A stretch of 64,000 nucleotides of DNA from Cephalotus follicularis (GCA_001972305.1 BDDD01000362.1:117646-181645), one strand, 5' to 3'. Shown: positions 50,160-62,795, numbered from the stretch's first letter. Translations and numbers: made by a program. The notes: generated by a model from the sequence alone, not told the origin.

Positions 50160-53100
50160 TGTTGATATAAAAATCTTCTTCTCAACAATCCCTTACGTAG
50201 AAGAGTTTGATTTGTTGAGAGAAACGCTGCTAAGGCTCCGAGAAATGGTGTTTGATTGTTTTCTCTGTACAAATAAAACAAACTAGTCGAGGGTCTAGGA
50301 GGGTTTTCTCCCGGGACACTCCGATGCTTAAGTCGGTGGAAGGTAGAGAAAATAATCACATGGTGCTTTTGTGTATAAAAGTGGCGGACATGTGTTATGT
50401 CTTTGATTCTTATATTTATAGAGCTGGTTGTAACTACTTCATCTAACATGCGGAAGTGATTTGCGTTCCCTTAAGGAAATGCCGAGTATCTCGGCATTTC
50501 CCTAATCTCCACCTGATTTCACGCCAGAACGTTATGGCGCATTATTCTTTGAATCTGGTAACGCCCGACCACGTGTCTTTGGCATCCTCCATGACAGACT
50601 CTTGGGCCCCAAGCACTTACTCCAGCTAGGCGCAGGCCTCGTCAGACGACCTCTTGAGCTCCGCTCTTTCAGTTTGAAGCTGCTCAATCAGTGCATTGTG
50701 GTCTTTGGCAACCCCTAGCAGGAGATAGGCATCGTTCATGGCCTGGAAAAGAAAACTCAAGATCAAAAGAAGAGTAGAGAATTTACTTGAAGAAAAAAAT
50801 GAGTGGAAGTTACAAACCCTGAGGTTACTCTGAAAAATATGGGTCCACAACAGACCAGTCCTTCCTCGTTTCCATCTCAGTGGCAAAGAGTCCTAACCTA
50901 CCGAGCTCAACTGCTACCCCCGCCGTTCTCAAGTTGATTCCCGAGTTGCCGAGCTCCTCGAGTACCTCTCTTACCTTGCCGAGATCCACGGGCACGTCGG
51001 GGTAGATAGGTTCCCGAGGACTCACCACGGTAGTGCTTTCCTGAGAAAAACCTTCTACATCTCTCCTCATTTTCTTTTGCTTTTTAGAGGGACACGGTGG
51101 TGAGTCGTTAGCAACTTGTTTACCACGAGCAATCTCGGCCCTATTGGCCTCAGTCGCGGCCTCCGCCTCAGCAGCAGCAGCAGCAGTCTCCTCCGCTGCT
51201 CTCCTCTCTGCCTCCTTGGCAATCCTTTGCGTGGCTCTCTGCCTCTTCTCCTCAGCGATAGCCCTTGCTTTCTCTTGGGTAGCTCTCAGGACATCATCTG
51301 TAAAACGCTGAGAAGCCATTTCTATAGAGGACAACAAAAACATTTAGTCAAAAGTATGAATTACAAGAATAAAAGAAGACTGAAAGTAAAAAGTCAGTAG
51401 TGGAGGAGACGAAGGCTTAATACAGCTTTCCCCCTCGGCCACGGGCCCAGCGTCAGGTACTTCACGGCTATTTTGAACCCCCTCTCTCTCTATTCCGGCT
51501 GGGATCTCCTCTTCGTCATCCAAGCGATGTCGCCGACCAGAGGACATGCTCAGCCCAACGCGACACAAACGATCCTCAAAGATGGTGTGGTTGACCCCCT
51601 CTGGTTCCAGAGCAGAGAGCTTTGCCATGTCCGCCTTCTCGGCATCAGTCAGACCTGACTTTTTATTGAGGCATTGAATATCCAGCGTGTCAAACCACTG
51701 GCAAGGGACAAACCCAATGAGATTCTTGACAAGAAAGTACCTCCCTCTCCAACCCTTGACAGACTTCGTCACCAACAATTTCTTGGTTAGGCCAGGGCGG
51801 GACTTGAAGTAATACCCGTACTTGTCAGGAGAAGCAGCGAGAACGTGAAATTCTTTGAAGAGCCCTACTGTAGCGGTCACATTGATCTCCAAATACTTCA
51901 CCAAAAATCCTATGATGAAGGCCTAATATTATGCCTGGAGCAGTAATGGATGAATTTTGAAATGCCTCAAGATCGCAATGACAAAGGACGAAATCGGGAG
52001 CCTCATATCATGCTCCAGAGCATCCAAAAATACCACAAAAAGGCCATGTTCGCACTAAGTGACCTCCTTGGGATCACGGGGGAACGAACATATCAAGCCC
52101 CTTGGGAAGCTATACCTTTTGGTCAGAGCGCTCACTTTATCCTAAGAAAGCATGCTTTTGTCAAAAGAAAGTTTTGGAAACTTGCGCTCCAGCTTCATTA
52201 GAGGCAACGTCGGGAGCACCAGCGGCGGCAGTGTCCGAGACCTCATCCATACCCAAAGGGCGTTCAGTGACACTAGCCCATTCTCCTGCACGACGTACTT
52301 CTTTAGGAGTTCTGATGTATCTGGTGGTTTGTTTTGTCCTGACCATCTGGAGATTTGTGAAGAGAGAGAGAGGGGGGGGGACAAAGGATGAGAAGCCGAG
52401 AAAGACCCTTTACTTGTTAAAGCAGTTTGCTAAAACAAATGGAGCAAAATGGTTCACCTGAGAATTTCGCAAGATAGATCTGAAGATAAGACTTTTTGAA
52501 GTTTGGGGAAGCTAGAAGATTTGATTGCACAAAAGCTTTGAGAGTTTGAGAAGGTAAAGAGATTTTCTCAAGAAGACGAAGCAATTTAAAGAACCCTAGA
52601 TCGTTTCCTGATCACGTGATCTCTGCCAGATTAAACGGTTGAAATCAACACATCAAATCAAACGTGGGATACAAAGAGATTATACACAGCAACCGAAGAG
52701 ACATAAAACGAAAATGACCTTTGCTCTGTCGCGTCATAGTTGATGCCAGATTTGGGCCAAGCAATAAGCCCAAACGACACAGCAGTATAAGTAATGGACT
52801 GGCCACAACCCCTATTCAAAGTTAAACCAAACCATTAATGGTCTTCCTCCTCTGTCAATCACAAAAAATGAAGACCAGGGAGGCATATGATATGAGAAAA
52901 ATCTCATCCAAAAATACTGTCATGTGTCAACTGGAAAACAAGACAAGTGTCCTCTAGAGCTACAGACACGTGGTCAAGCCGTTTGTAATCTGAAAAGATA
53001 TCTGACAATAACGTCAGAGCGTCAAATAAGGAAATGACGCGAGATCCTCGGTTATTTTCTAGGGGTACAATAATCATCTCTGCAAGTCAAGTAAGGCAGT

Positions 53101-53390
53101 TACAAATAAACATATCTATAAATACAACAATCAAATACATTACACAGGTTCGTCATTTTAATACTCTAAAGAACCTTATTACTTTCTTCTTTGTACACTG
53201 CCTGACTTAAGTATCGGAGAGTCCCCGGGAGTAAAACCTCATGGTTTTTTGATTAGTTTGTTTTTTGTGTACAGGGAAGATCGCGAAATACTCAACCCAA
53301 TACCGTTCTTGAAGCTTTCAGTTCGTTTCTCTCTACAAATTAAACCCTTCTACGTAAAGCACTGTCGAAGAGTTGATTTTGACATCAACA
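50160..53390. mobile_element. Gypsy-type LTR block D with LTR ends in inverted orientation
   Basis: The left edge (50160, TGTTGATATAAAAATC) is the reverse complement of an LTR 3' end of the same family as element E. The right edge (53390, GACATCAACA) is an LTR 3' end in forward orientation. Both contain the family hallmarks: a TATAAATA-type box, a CGGAGWGTCCCCGGGAG-like phrase, and TTCTACGTA before the terminus. Between them lie minus-strand ORFs (about 50640-52346). Normal LTRs are direct repeats, so this is a rearranged or composite fossil. No target duplication was found (TATAT on the left, AAACC on the right). A few breaks are present. Confidence 0.7.
50640..52346 (-). pseudogene. Accessory ORF region, 'putative gypsy-type transposon' domain-like
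   Basis: Minus-strand coding sequence inside block D. It begins near 52346 (MVRTKQTTRYIRTPKE). A globular part follows at about 51900-51700 (GLFKEFHVLAASPDKYGYYF, WRGRYFLVKN), resembling PF04195 from memory, then an Ala/Glu-rich coiled coil at about 51310-51120 and a second coiled region toward 50640. No gag, protease or reverse transcriptase is seen, so this looks like the extra ORF of a large or non-autonomous Gypsy-related element. Decayed. Confidence 0.6.
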
Positions 53391-54560
53391 AAACCCATTA
53401 CCAAGTGTTAAGTGTAGTTTTTTAACGTGGGACAATAGAACTTTTGGTTAGCAAACAAACTCTAATATTTATTGGGATAAGTATTTCAAAAGTTCTTAAA
53501 ATAATCCTTATATCCTTATTTTTCAAAACATAGTTTTTTTTTATTCAAAATGAATCAAAATTTTCATTTTTATACCAAAAGCTAAAAGTTTGTTTTATTA
53601 ATTAATATATAACTTTGATTATATTAAACTCTTTCATTTCAATTGATTGGTTAAATCATAGATAAAAAATAATCCTTCTGAATCTTAATCGATAAGACAT
53701 GCATTTTATTTAATTTTTTGATAACATGATTAACTTCATTTAAAAACCCAAATCATTGGATTAATATAGTAAAACGAAAATTTTCACATGGCATAGTACG
53801 AGTGATATTGTCTTAAAAAAAAAACATAAGTCGTCATGCACTCAATTTTTTAAAAAGGCCAATTAACCGTCGCGTGACTCCACTCGCCAAATAAAGAGAG
53901 GAAGGATTGCACCACTTGACAAAATCAAGCAAAAACAGTTGTTCTTAATTAATTATGAGTTAACCTTTGTTGACTAAAACTCTAACACCCAACTAATCAC
54001 GGTTAACTTGTTTGGTTAACGACTGCCTTGCTTTTACCAACAAGCCTTTGAAAATCTCGCGACACTGTAAAAAATCGCGATAACAAACCCAACGAAATAA
54101 TCAAACAGCCACTAGATTAATGAAAGAAGAGAATTAATAAATGAGTATTTTATTAATGACAGATTAAAAATAAATAAATAAATAAGTTCCTTAAAAGATC
54201 TTTTGTTGTTTTGCTAAGCTTCTGAAGATACTCAGAGTTTCTTCAGATCCGAAGAAAAAGGTCAGCAAAAGCATTAGATAAAGTTAGGTACCGTAAAATA
54301 TCATTAAATACAATAACACATAAAGTGCACTGCTGTTCTCTTTAATAAAAATTTTTATTTTTGGATTTGATTTTTTATAAGTGATTTTAATTTAGCATCT
54401 CAATTTTAACAATTCTTAAATAAAATCTTCTTCTTTTTGTTAATAACACTGTAATTAGTGATTACTCACTATTACTATCATCACCCTTTATATTTTGGTT
54501 TGTTTTATTATGTATTAAAAGCTATACTCTGCTTCTCTTTCTCTCACAGTGCTTTTTGGA
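53391..54560. other. Non-coding spacer and ARF upstream region
   Basis: AT-rich sequence. The last part probably includes the distal promoter of the ARF gene. A CT-rich stretch from about 54530 to 54605 suggests the start of the transcribed leader. No other gene seen. Confidence 0.55.
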
Positions 54561-55092
54561 CTCTTGCATGATCCAAAAAAGTCTCTCTCTTTTTCTCTGT
54601 GCCTTCTTATTTGCTTGTTTGTCGGATATCGATTGAACTTTGATTGAATCTTTTAAACGAGAAGAAGATTCATCTGCAACCTTTTGTTTGTTTTCTCTCT
54701 CCCCTTTATTTTTCTTGTTGTGGGTTGTGGAGAGAATTCGGTGCCGTTTTTTGACTGCGGAGAGAGAGATAGAGAGAGATCTGTTTATGTACCTCTACTA
54801 GTTAGTTACAGATATTTTTGGGTTGGGTCACTATATATATTTTTTTTAGTGGATCTCTATTATTATTGATATTATTATTTTATAAATAAAAATATGGAGG
54901 CAAGATGCAGCAAATCGAAGATGGAAGACAAATTTGAAGGGTCGTGGTTTTAACTGGCAATGGTGAGATTCCGTTTTGGGTTGTGTATGTATATTGTGAG
55001 GAGGATATGGTATTGGGTTTATTGATTGATTGAAGTTGAAGAGCTGAAGTTGTAGTAGAAATGATATTTATGTTGCTTTGTATGCAGTGAAG
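54561..55092 (+). promoter_or_regulatory. Probable ARF 5' leader with 5'-UTR intron
   Basis: A CT-rich leader-like stretch precedes the ARF start codon. GTATGCAG ends at 55087, just upstream of TGAAGATG, a good intron acceptor. A plausible donor, ATG|GTGAGA, lies at 54963. This would place a short intron (54963-55087) in the 5' UTR. The exact transcription start is not visible from sequence. Confidence 0.45.
54894..54953 (+). other. Small upstream ORF (19 codons) in ARF leader
   Basis: ATG at 54894 opens a 19-residue frame (begins MEARCSKSK) that stops at TAA 54951-54953, about 140 bases before the ARF start codon and before the suggested leader intron. Upstream ORFs are known to limit translation of several plant ARF mRNAs. 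It matters only if the leader includes this region. Confidence 0.4.
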
Positions 55093-57859
55093 ATGATGAC
55101 GTTTATGGAGTCGAAAGAGAAGCTTAAAGAGATGGATAAGTGCTTAGACTCACAGCTATGGCACGCGTGTGCGGGAGGGATGGTGCAAATGCCGTCAGTC
55201 AACAACAGAGTGTGCTATTTCCCTCAAGGCCACGCAGAGCACGCCTCCGGTCACGTCGATTTCAAAAACTGCCACAGAATTCCGGCTTACGTGATTTGCA
55301 GAGTCTCCGGGATCAAATTCATGGCCGATCCTGACTCCGACGAGGTCTTCGCTAAAATCAAACTATTTCCAGTTCGTCACGACGAGAAGAACGAGGAGGA
55401 TGGTGGTGGTGGTGGGCAAGGTAATGATAAACCGGCGTCGTTTGCTAAGACATTGACGCAATCGGATGCTAATAATGGGGGAGGATTCTCTGTGCCGAGG
55501 TATTGCGCGGAGACTATATTTCCGCGGCTGGATTACTCGGCTGACCCGCCGGTGCAGACCATACTGGCGAAGGATGTGCACGGAGAGACGTGGAAGTTTA
55601 GGCATATTTATAGAGGAACACCCAGGAGGCATTTGTTGACGACCGGGTGGAGTACTTTCGTGAACCATAAGAAACTGGTGGCTGGTGATTCCATTGTGTT
55701 TTTAAGGGCAGATAATGGGGATCTTTGCGTGGGGATTCGTAGGGCCAAGAGAGGGATTGGGGGTGGGCTGGAATCATCGTCTTCGTCCTCGTCGTCCTCC
55801 GGGTGGAATCCGGCTGCCGGGAATTACGGAGGGCTTTCCGGGTTTTTGAGGGATGATGATGGTAGGAGTATTATGAGGAATGGGAGCAATGGTGTGAGTT
55901 TGAATGGTGCTGGTGGTGGTGGTTTGATGGGGAGAGGGAAAGTGAGGGCGGAATCCGTTGTGGAGGCCGCCACACTTGCGGCAAATGGGCAGCCGTTTGA
56001 GGTTGTTTATTACCCTCGGGCGAGTACACCGGAGTTTTGTGTGAAGGCATCGTTGGTTAAGTCCGCATTCCAGATCCGTTGGAGCCCCGGAATGAGGTTT
56101 AAGATGGCGTTTGAAACAGAGGATTCGTCGAGGATAAGTTGGTTTATGGGTACTATTTCTTCTGTTCAGGTTGCTGATCCTATTCGTTGGCCTGATTCGC
56201 CTTGGAGGCTCCTTCAGGTATTTGTAATTCCTTGTGATCTACATTTTCTGGGTTTTCTTTTGTTTATCTTGTTTAGCTTTTAATTAATTTGTATATATAT
56301 CCCTTTGCTATATTTGCTATGTGTGCTTCAATTCTGGGTGTGTTGTCTGCTGCTCTGTTTTTCCTTGACTAAAGTTGCAGTCATTTGCCAGTTTCATGCT
56401 TCTTTGCCAACTAGTCAACTCCAAATGTCTCTGTAAAGTAATATGAGTGTATGAGAGTTGGCCTTGACCAGATGTGATGGCGTTTTTTTCCCCTTCTCAT
56501 GGCTCGTTGTCAAATAAGTGAATTTAAATGTGAGGATTCCTAAAATGTTTAAAGGGAATTCTAATTGAATTTCACCGGAGAATCTTTATTATCTTTTTTG
56601 GTGTTTCCCTATAAACCTGGTTGGGATGTTTTTCAATTATGATGGTAAGACGAGATATTTGCAATTGTCAGATGAAGAATTACATCTCTCTAGTCTATTG
56701 TATTACCGAGTTGTTTTTAATTTTCTCTAGCCTATACTTATTTCCGGTGTTTATATGTTGCAGGTTACGTGGGATGAGCCTGATTTGCTTCAAAACGTGA
56801 GACGAGTCAGCCCTTGGCTGGTGGAATTGGTTTCAAACATGCCCACTATCCATTTGTCTCCTTTCTCACCACCAAGAAAGAAGTTGAGAGTGCCACAACA
56901 CCCTGATTTCCCGCTTGATGGTCAGCTTCCAATACCAACATTTTCCGGCAACCTCCTTGGGCACAGCAGCCCCTTTGGGTGTCTACCCGAAAACACACCT
57001 GCTGGCATGCAGGGAGCCAGGCATGCTCATTACGGTATATCTCTATCGGATCTCCACCTCAATAAACTGCAGTCAGGTCTGTTTTCGGCTGGATTCCCGC
57101 TGCTTGATCATGCTGCCACACCCCCTAGAGCCTCCAATGGCTCCACATTTCAAAAGCCTTGCATGAGTGAGAATGTTACTTGCTTGCTAACCATGGCCAA
57201 TTCTAATCAGTCAAAGAAAACCCGTGACGCTAAAACACCACAGCTGGTACTCTTTGGTCAGCCTATACTGACTGAGCAGCAGATCTCTCTCAGCTGCTCT
57301 GGTGATATAGTCTCACCAGTTCTTACTGGAAATAGTTCATCTGATGGAAACCTAGATAAGATGGCAAATTTTTCAGATGGATCTGGATCTGCAAGTCATC
57401 AGCCAGGTCTGCCAGAGCGCTCATCCTGTGAAGGGTGGCATTGGTACAAGGATAATCGGCAAGAAACTGAGCCTAATTTGGAGACTGGTCATTGCAAAGT
57501 CTTCATGGAATCTGAGGATGTGGGTCGCACTCTTGACCTCTCATTGCTTAGGTCTTACGATGAACTGTACAGAAAGCTAGCAAACATGTTTGGCATAGAG
57601 AATTCTGAGACACTGAGTCATTTGCTCTACCGTGACATTACAGGTGGAGTCAAACACATTGGAGATGAGCCATTCAGGTACCAGATATTTTCCTATTCTT
57701 TTCATTATTGTGTACGAGGATGTAGTTTCTCCTTGATTGAGTTGTTGATTCATCTCTCGTTGTTGCAGCGACTTCATGAAAACAGCGAGGAGGCTGACTA
57801 TTCTAATGGATTCTAGCAGCGACAATGTAGGAGAATCTAGAGATAAAAATAAAGCTTGA
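55093..57859 (+). CDS. ARF10: Auxin response factor, ARF10/16 clade, three exons
   Basis: Exons 55093-56217, 56764-57677 and 57769-57859 join in frame with GT..AG introns (2130 nt, 709 residues). The start MMTFMESKEKLKEMDKC is preferred because the next upstream in-frame codons have no ATG. Domains: B3 DNA-binding domain at about residues 117-220 (SFAKTLTQSDANNGGGFSVP, GWSTFVNHKKLVAGDS); auxin-response domain at about 285-375 (FEVVYYPRASTPEFCVKA, FETEDSSRISWFMGT); a middle region with FGQPILTEQQ; and a C-terminal PB1 domain at about 600-685 (GHCKVFMESEDVGRTLDLS, DEPFSDFMKTARRLTI). It binds AuxRE sites in the nucleus. The clade is mostly repressive, acting in seed, root cap and leaf development. 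Naming within ARF10/16/18 is uncertain. The gene looks intact. Confidence 0.96.
57003..57023 (+). promoter_or_regulatory. miR160 target site in ARF exon 2
   Basis: A 21-base site beginning TGGCATGCAGGG and ending GCCAGGCA, lying in the codons for PAGMQGARH. By recall of miR160 it is complementary throughout, with a single G:U pair at the eighth base. miR160 cleavage of ARF10, ARF16 and ARF17 mRNAs is well established. Confidence 0.95.
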
Positions 57860-60800
57860 TGTTTCCTATTGTACAGCTGGTTTATCAAGTTCCTTGTTTC
57901 CGTGCTGACTTTTAACCCTTCTTAAAATTATGGGATGAGCTGCCTCAATCCAATTCTTGGAGTTCCAGGCCGAATCTTCCCGGATGCTTGTGTTTTCTTC
58001 GTTTTGTGATGAAGGGATATTTTGATACGGACAATTAATTTGAATGTCGTAGTTCAATTTTTGTTGGTAGTGTTTCTCTTACAGTCTTTTCTTGATTGCG
58101 CAAACAATCCATACAAATGCAGGTCGGTTCATAGGATATGGTTAGTATATGGTAATGTCTTTTTTTTTTTGTCTTAATTAGTGATCTTAAAGCCTCTGTA
58201 ACATGCAGGTCCATGAAAGCATTAAATCAAAATTTCAAGAATGAAACCTCTTGATCCTTCGTCTCTAATATGATACTAGTTTAGATTTGAAAGAAGTGAC
58301 AGAATTGTCCTTAATTTGCCTTCGTTGTTGTCTCGCTTTATAACCGTTATACAATCTGAAGTAAAGCGCATCAAAGTGGTCTCCATATCGTTGTAGTAAA
58401 AGAAGTCTCTTAATGAGAAACTATTATAAATATTGCTGCACAGGCCATTAAGCATAAACATTGCATAAAATGATAGAAGAAAACACAAAATTTCTTCTCA
58501 AACAAACAAAAATACTTAAACATACATATCTCAGAGAAGACAAAATGGTGAATCTTAGAAAAGAAAAACACTTGTTCCGTGCATGAATTTAAAAAGCTAA
58601 AAAAAAAAGGTGGTTAGAGTTCTAATCTTACAAACAAATGCTAATTTGACTTAATTGGTTCATGGGTTGTTTATAAACACACAACAGATTCTCAAAAGAT
58701 CATCAACAGGGATTCTCGGCTAGTGAAACACTGCCACATGTATGACAAACTTTAGAATAACAAAATAGAATAAGAAAGTGTGTTGTTATAACTTGTTAGA
58801 TGTCTAGTGAATCAGATTTCATTTCCTTGTTAATTAAGTATTAGAAAATATATTATCCTGATGCCGCACGCGTGTGATGCTAAAAAAAAAACTTTTGTTA
58901 ACATTGGTATTTCAAAGACAAAAAAGTCAATAGTTAGTGAAAAAAAGAAAAGCAACAAAGAAGGTGGAAGTAAACCACATTCTGTTTTGTTTTTATATTA
59001 ATGAGGCACACGAGAGGGTGTGAGGGTCCCACGTGAGAAGGTCAATGGATGGGTTAGGTTTTGCAAGACTTTTAAAGTTGGTAATAACAAACAATAATGG
59101 ATTCACGTGTGGCCAACGTAAGCAAAAACGAAAGCAAAGAGAGCGTTTGCATTTGTTGCGGCGTTTCGATGAATGGGCTGTTTTGTTTCACCTCCTCCCT
59201 CTCTTTTGACTGCGGCTTTCCCGGGACATTTTCCTTTGCTTCCTTTCTTTATAACTTCTTATTATAATCAAATTTATGACTTTAATGCCTTTATTATCAC
59301 ATACTACAACATAAGATATATATTCACTCACTTGTAACTAGGTAGCCGAAAAAATGGTACTCGTGTTTATTATTGAGATTTAAGTTAATATCAACATTGG
59401 TCTTGTTAAAAGATATGTGTATTATATATGTTTTGAATAATTTACTTATATCTTTTATTATTTAAAAAATAATACATTTATAGGGAGGGAGGAACCATTT
59501 TTTCATAAAACCCACCACATTGAATTACAGTATTCACCGACAAGCAACACAACTTGGAATACAAGCATACTTGGTGACCAGATCCTAAGTTGGATCATGT
59601 GAATTGCTGAAACCGTTTGATAGAAGGCTTCTCTGGTCTTTGGTCTCTTTCTCATGGGTACTTGCACCAACATCAATTTTGTATTGTATTAACTTCATGT
59701 TTTGTCAATGTACTGTTGTGGCATAGTTATTTTGTTTAAAAATATGACAACAAGGCAGACAATTTTGATCGCTTAGATTGATTGTGCAAATTGGGTGTCT
59801 AAATTGTACAACCCTAAACCAAATTTGAAGCCAAACCTAACTATAGTTTAAAAAGAAGAAAAACCATTGGTCAAAATCACAAAAAAAGAGAGGAAACCAA
59901 AATTAGAATTTTAGAGCTTTACTTTGTTTTCAGTTCCCACTTTCCACTATACATGGCATGGTGTCTACCTAGAACACAAACAATCCTAACTTGCTACTAC
60001 TAAAATATAAGGCATTATTAATGTATTACAAAGAAGTCATGTATACACATCCCCAAGGATGTGCAAGTTGACTATAGAAGTAACTCAAGAAACTGTTCGT
60101 GATTAACACCCCCCCAAAAAAAAATGATAAAAAAAGAAGAAGGATAAAATGTGGTTGTTTTGATTTTTGAAAGATCCAAGTTACGGGAAAGGAGGCACGG
60201 TGTATGGGACAAACACGTCATCAACATTGAATGAGAATGGTTGTCTTGTTTACAGTTTTTTGACTTTTTCTTTGACAATCTTATCATCACTTAAATTTTG
60301 CAGTCCAATAACTTCTCATTACAGATTTGTCATTTGTGTGTCCTTTTTTTCTTTTTTTTTAATTTTCCTTTCTGATCATTTTTCAACTAAAAAGAATAAT
60401 GTGTTTTCTTGTTTTTTTAAACTTTGATTTAAAATATAAGAAAGAGATTTTACTTTGCAAGCAAGAGGAAAACCATAAATTTGTTATTTGTTCTTTCTTT
60501 AAATTTGTTCATTGTGATTTGTGGCAAGCTCCATAAGACAAAAAGTAAAACAAAATTGATACATATAAGGTCAAAAGGGTGACGTGTCAGGGCTTATTAA
60601 GAAAAAGAAGTTGGGCCCCACTTGTTTAAACTTTTGCTTGGGGTCCCATCTCTGTCAATGCCTGTGTTTTACCCGCCAAAAAACAAAAAGCAATTAGAGA
60701 AGAGTGAAAAGAGAAAACAAAAAAACAAAAAAAAAAAGAAGAAGAAGAAGAGAGTGGAGTCATCGTTTGTCTCACCTCTTGTAAAAACAAAGGTGGTAGC

Positions 60801-61737
60801 TATCTCCCTTCTTGAAAAAACGAACGTTGGCATCTTCATGTATTCATATATCTATTTTTTTAATATTTTATAATTTTAATTATCATATATCTATATACAC
60901 GTAGATTATATATGATATTTATAATTATTTTAAATATATATAAAAATTTTAATTATTTGTGTACATATTTAAAAAAAATTAAAATTCACGATAAAAGATT
61001 TACAAGAAAAAGTATGAAGAGATATAAATAAAGAAAGGATTAACTTAAAAAAAAAAAAAAAGAAAGAAAGAAAGAACGACAGAGATTCGAAGCTGACGTG
61101 GCAGGGCGTGCGATAACAGTTGGGTTATTTTTATCTGCGGAAAACAAAAATTGTTTTTCCATGAGATGTTGTTGTTTCACGACCGACATCCAAATGTATG
61201 ACTGTGACTGACAGGTGGAGACGTCACACGACATTGACATTTCACTGTTAAATATCCTTTTCTACACTCGCTTATGGTTGAGTATTTCTTCTGGTTAACA
61301 TCTTTATGTCTTTGGTGCTTATCATCATTATTATTTATTTTGCTTTTACTGCTCCACCTTGTTTGTCTTTAAGTTGGCATGGGCCAAGAATGAGCTTGGA
61401 CCAAGATTATTTGGGTTCTTTTATGCTAGGGCCTCTTGCCATGCCCATCCAATCATTTTGGACTGTTCATTCAGCTTCAACCAAACTCGACTTGTGGTTC
61501 GGTTTCCCATTCTTTTAAGCCCAAACTGAAGCTTCACAAAAAAATTATTTTACACCAAATTTAAGAATTAAATTTTATTTTAAAAATAGATTGTTTATTA
61601 TTAAGAATGTGGATCATACTTGGGATTCATAATTTTTAATTTATGAAATGCAAAGTTTAGAGCCATTTGAAACCACATAATAGCATAGTTAATAAAATAC
61701 GATATGGAATATGATATGGGAAAAATTAAGTTAAATT
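57860..61737. other. ARF 3' region and AT-rich spacer
   Basis: The first few hundred bases are likely 3' UTR. The rest has no recognisable gene. G-box-like CACGTG words occur near 59030 and 59105, and purine or A runs near 60715-60755 and 61050-61075 create meaningless Lys-rich ORFs. Confidence 0.6.
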
Positions 61738-62795
61738 TGATGCAACACGTGTCCTTATGCAAACACGGCCAAGTGTTTAAGTAACAGGAATTGATGAGTT
61801 AAAGGCAGAGGAAGCCTGTTGACCTGAAAAACAGTGATATAAGGAGGACTCTTCCTCGGCATAAGTGCCGAGGACACACCCAGTGATTCCAGTGCAGGAA
61901 TTAACCTCCTCGGATCCGAGTCCGAGGACACCATTTGAAGCAACCCAGCCGAGGATACCCTCGGCCAAATAACAAGCGATCTATTACAAGTGACTCCATG
62001 ATCAGTGAACTGGTATCAGGGGAAGTCAACAAAGAAATAGCTTAAGGAGATCCACTCCTCGGCATAAGTGCCGAGGACACGCCCAATGGCTCCACTTCCA
62101 AGATCTCTTTCCTCAGACAAACAACCAAAGGCCATCCAATTCAAATACAGGTCTATGGGCCGAGAAGACTTTGAAGTTAGGGGCCGACTATCTCATTGGC
62201 CTCACATCAGCTCCTCTCCTCGGATAGAAGGTCTCCTCCTCGTTCACGCAATGGGGATAGGGAGTTAGCCTAAATTCCAGGGATCCTTATCCTCTAAGTA
62301 AAGGAGATAAGGATAACTACCAACAGATATGGAAGATAGGATAAAAGGAGTAACTTCACCAGATTTCACGGGATCCATACCTATCCAAACAAGGAGATAG
62401 AATCCTAATCAACTACAACAAAGGAAAGAAGAGAAAGATCAGGTGGAGATAAGGGAAATCCCGAGATCCTCGGAATTTCCTTAGGGGACAGTCATCAACT
62501 CCGATTTTCACGCTCCAACAGTTACAAAACTCTACTATAAATACAAGTTCAACATACTGAACAAAGGTCAGCAATTTTTACATTCAAGAGAGTATAATCT
62601 TTCATCTGCACTTGACTAACTTGAGCGTCGGAGTGTCCCCGGGAGAACAACCTCCTGGGCCTTCACCATTGTTGTTACTTGTGCAGGTGTCCGAGATCAG
62701 ATTCTTCCTTAAGGCATCAGTGACAGAGCGTTTCTCTTAACAAATAAAAGTTCTCCACGTAGGATACTGTTGAGAGAAGGATTTTTGTATCAACA
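61738..62795 (+). repeat. 5' LTR of Gypsy element E
   Basis: Ends TATCAACA directly before the primer site. The left limit, TGATGCAACA, is chosen as the nearest TG start but is less sure. It holds a TATAAATA-type box near 62537, the CGGAGTGTCCCCGGGAG phrase near 62630, and two copies of a perfect hairpin word. Confidence 0.7.
61854..62076. repeat. Two perfect hairpin words in LTR E
   Basis: CCTCGGCA TAAG TGCCGAGG occurs at 61854-61873 and 62057-62076, 203 bases apart, and the flanks match (GAGGACAC.CCCA). Each can form an 8-bp stem with a 4-base loop. Other CCTCGG/CCGAGG words surround them. Confidence 0.9.

Noticed and set aside
49857-53480. A MITE interrupted by block D, with GGGTCTCTTGGTAG at the left and GCTAACC-type text at the right
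   Set aside because: The two ends match at only about ten of sixteen positions and no target duplication could be shown.
60622-60873. Lys-rich ORF on the plus strand
   Set aside because: It is read through A- and AAG-rich low-complexity DNA with no homology-like sequence.
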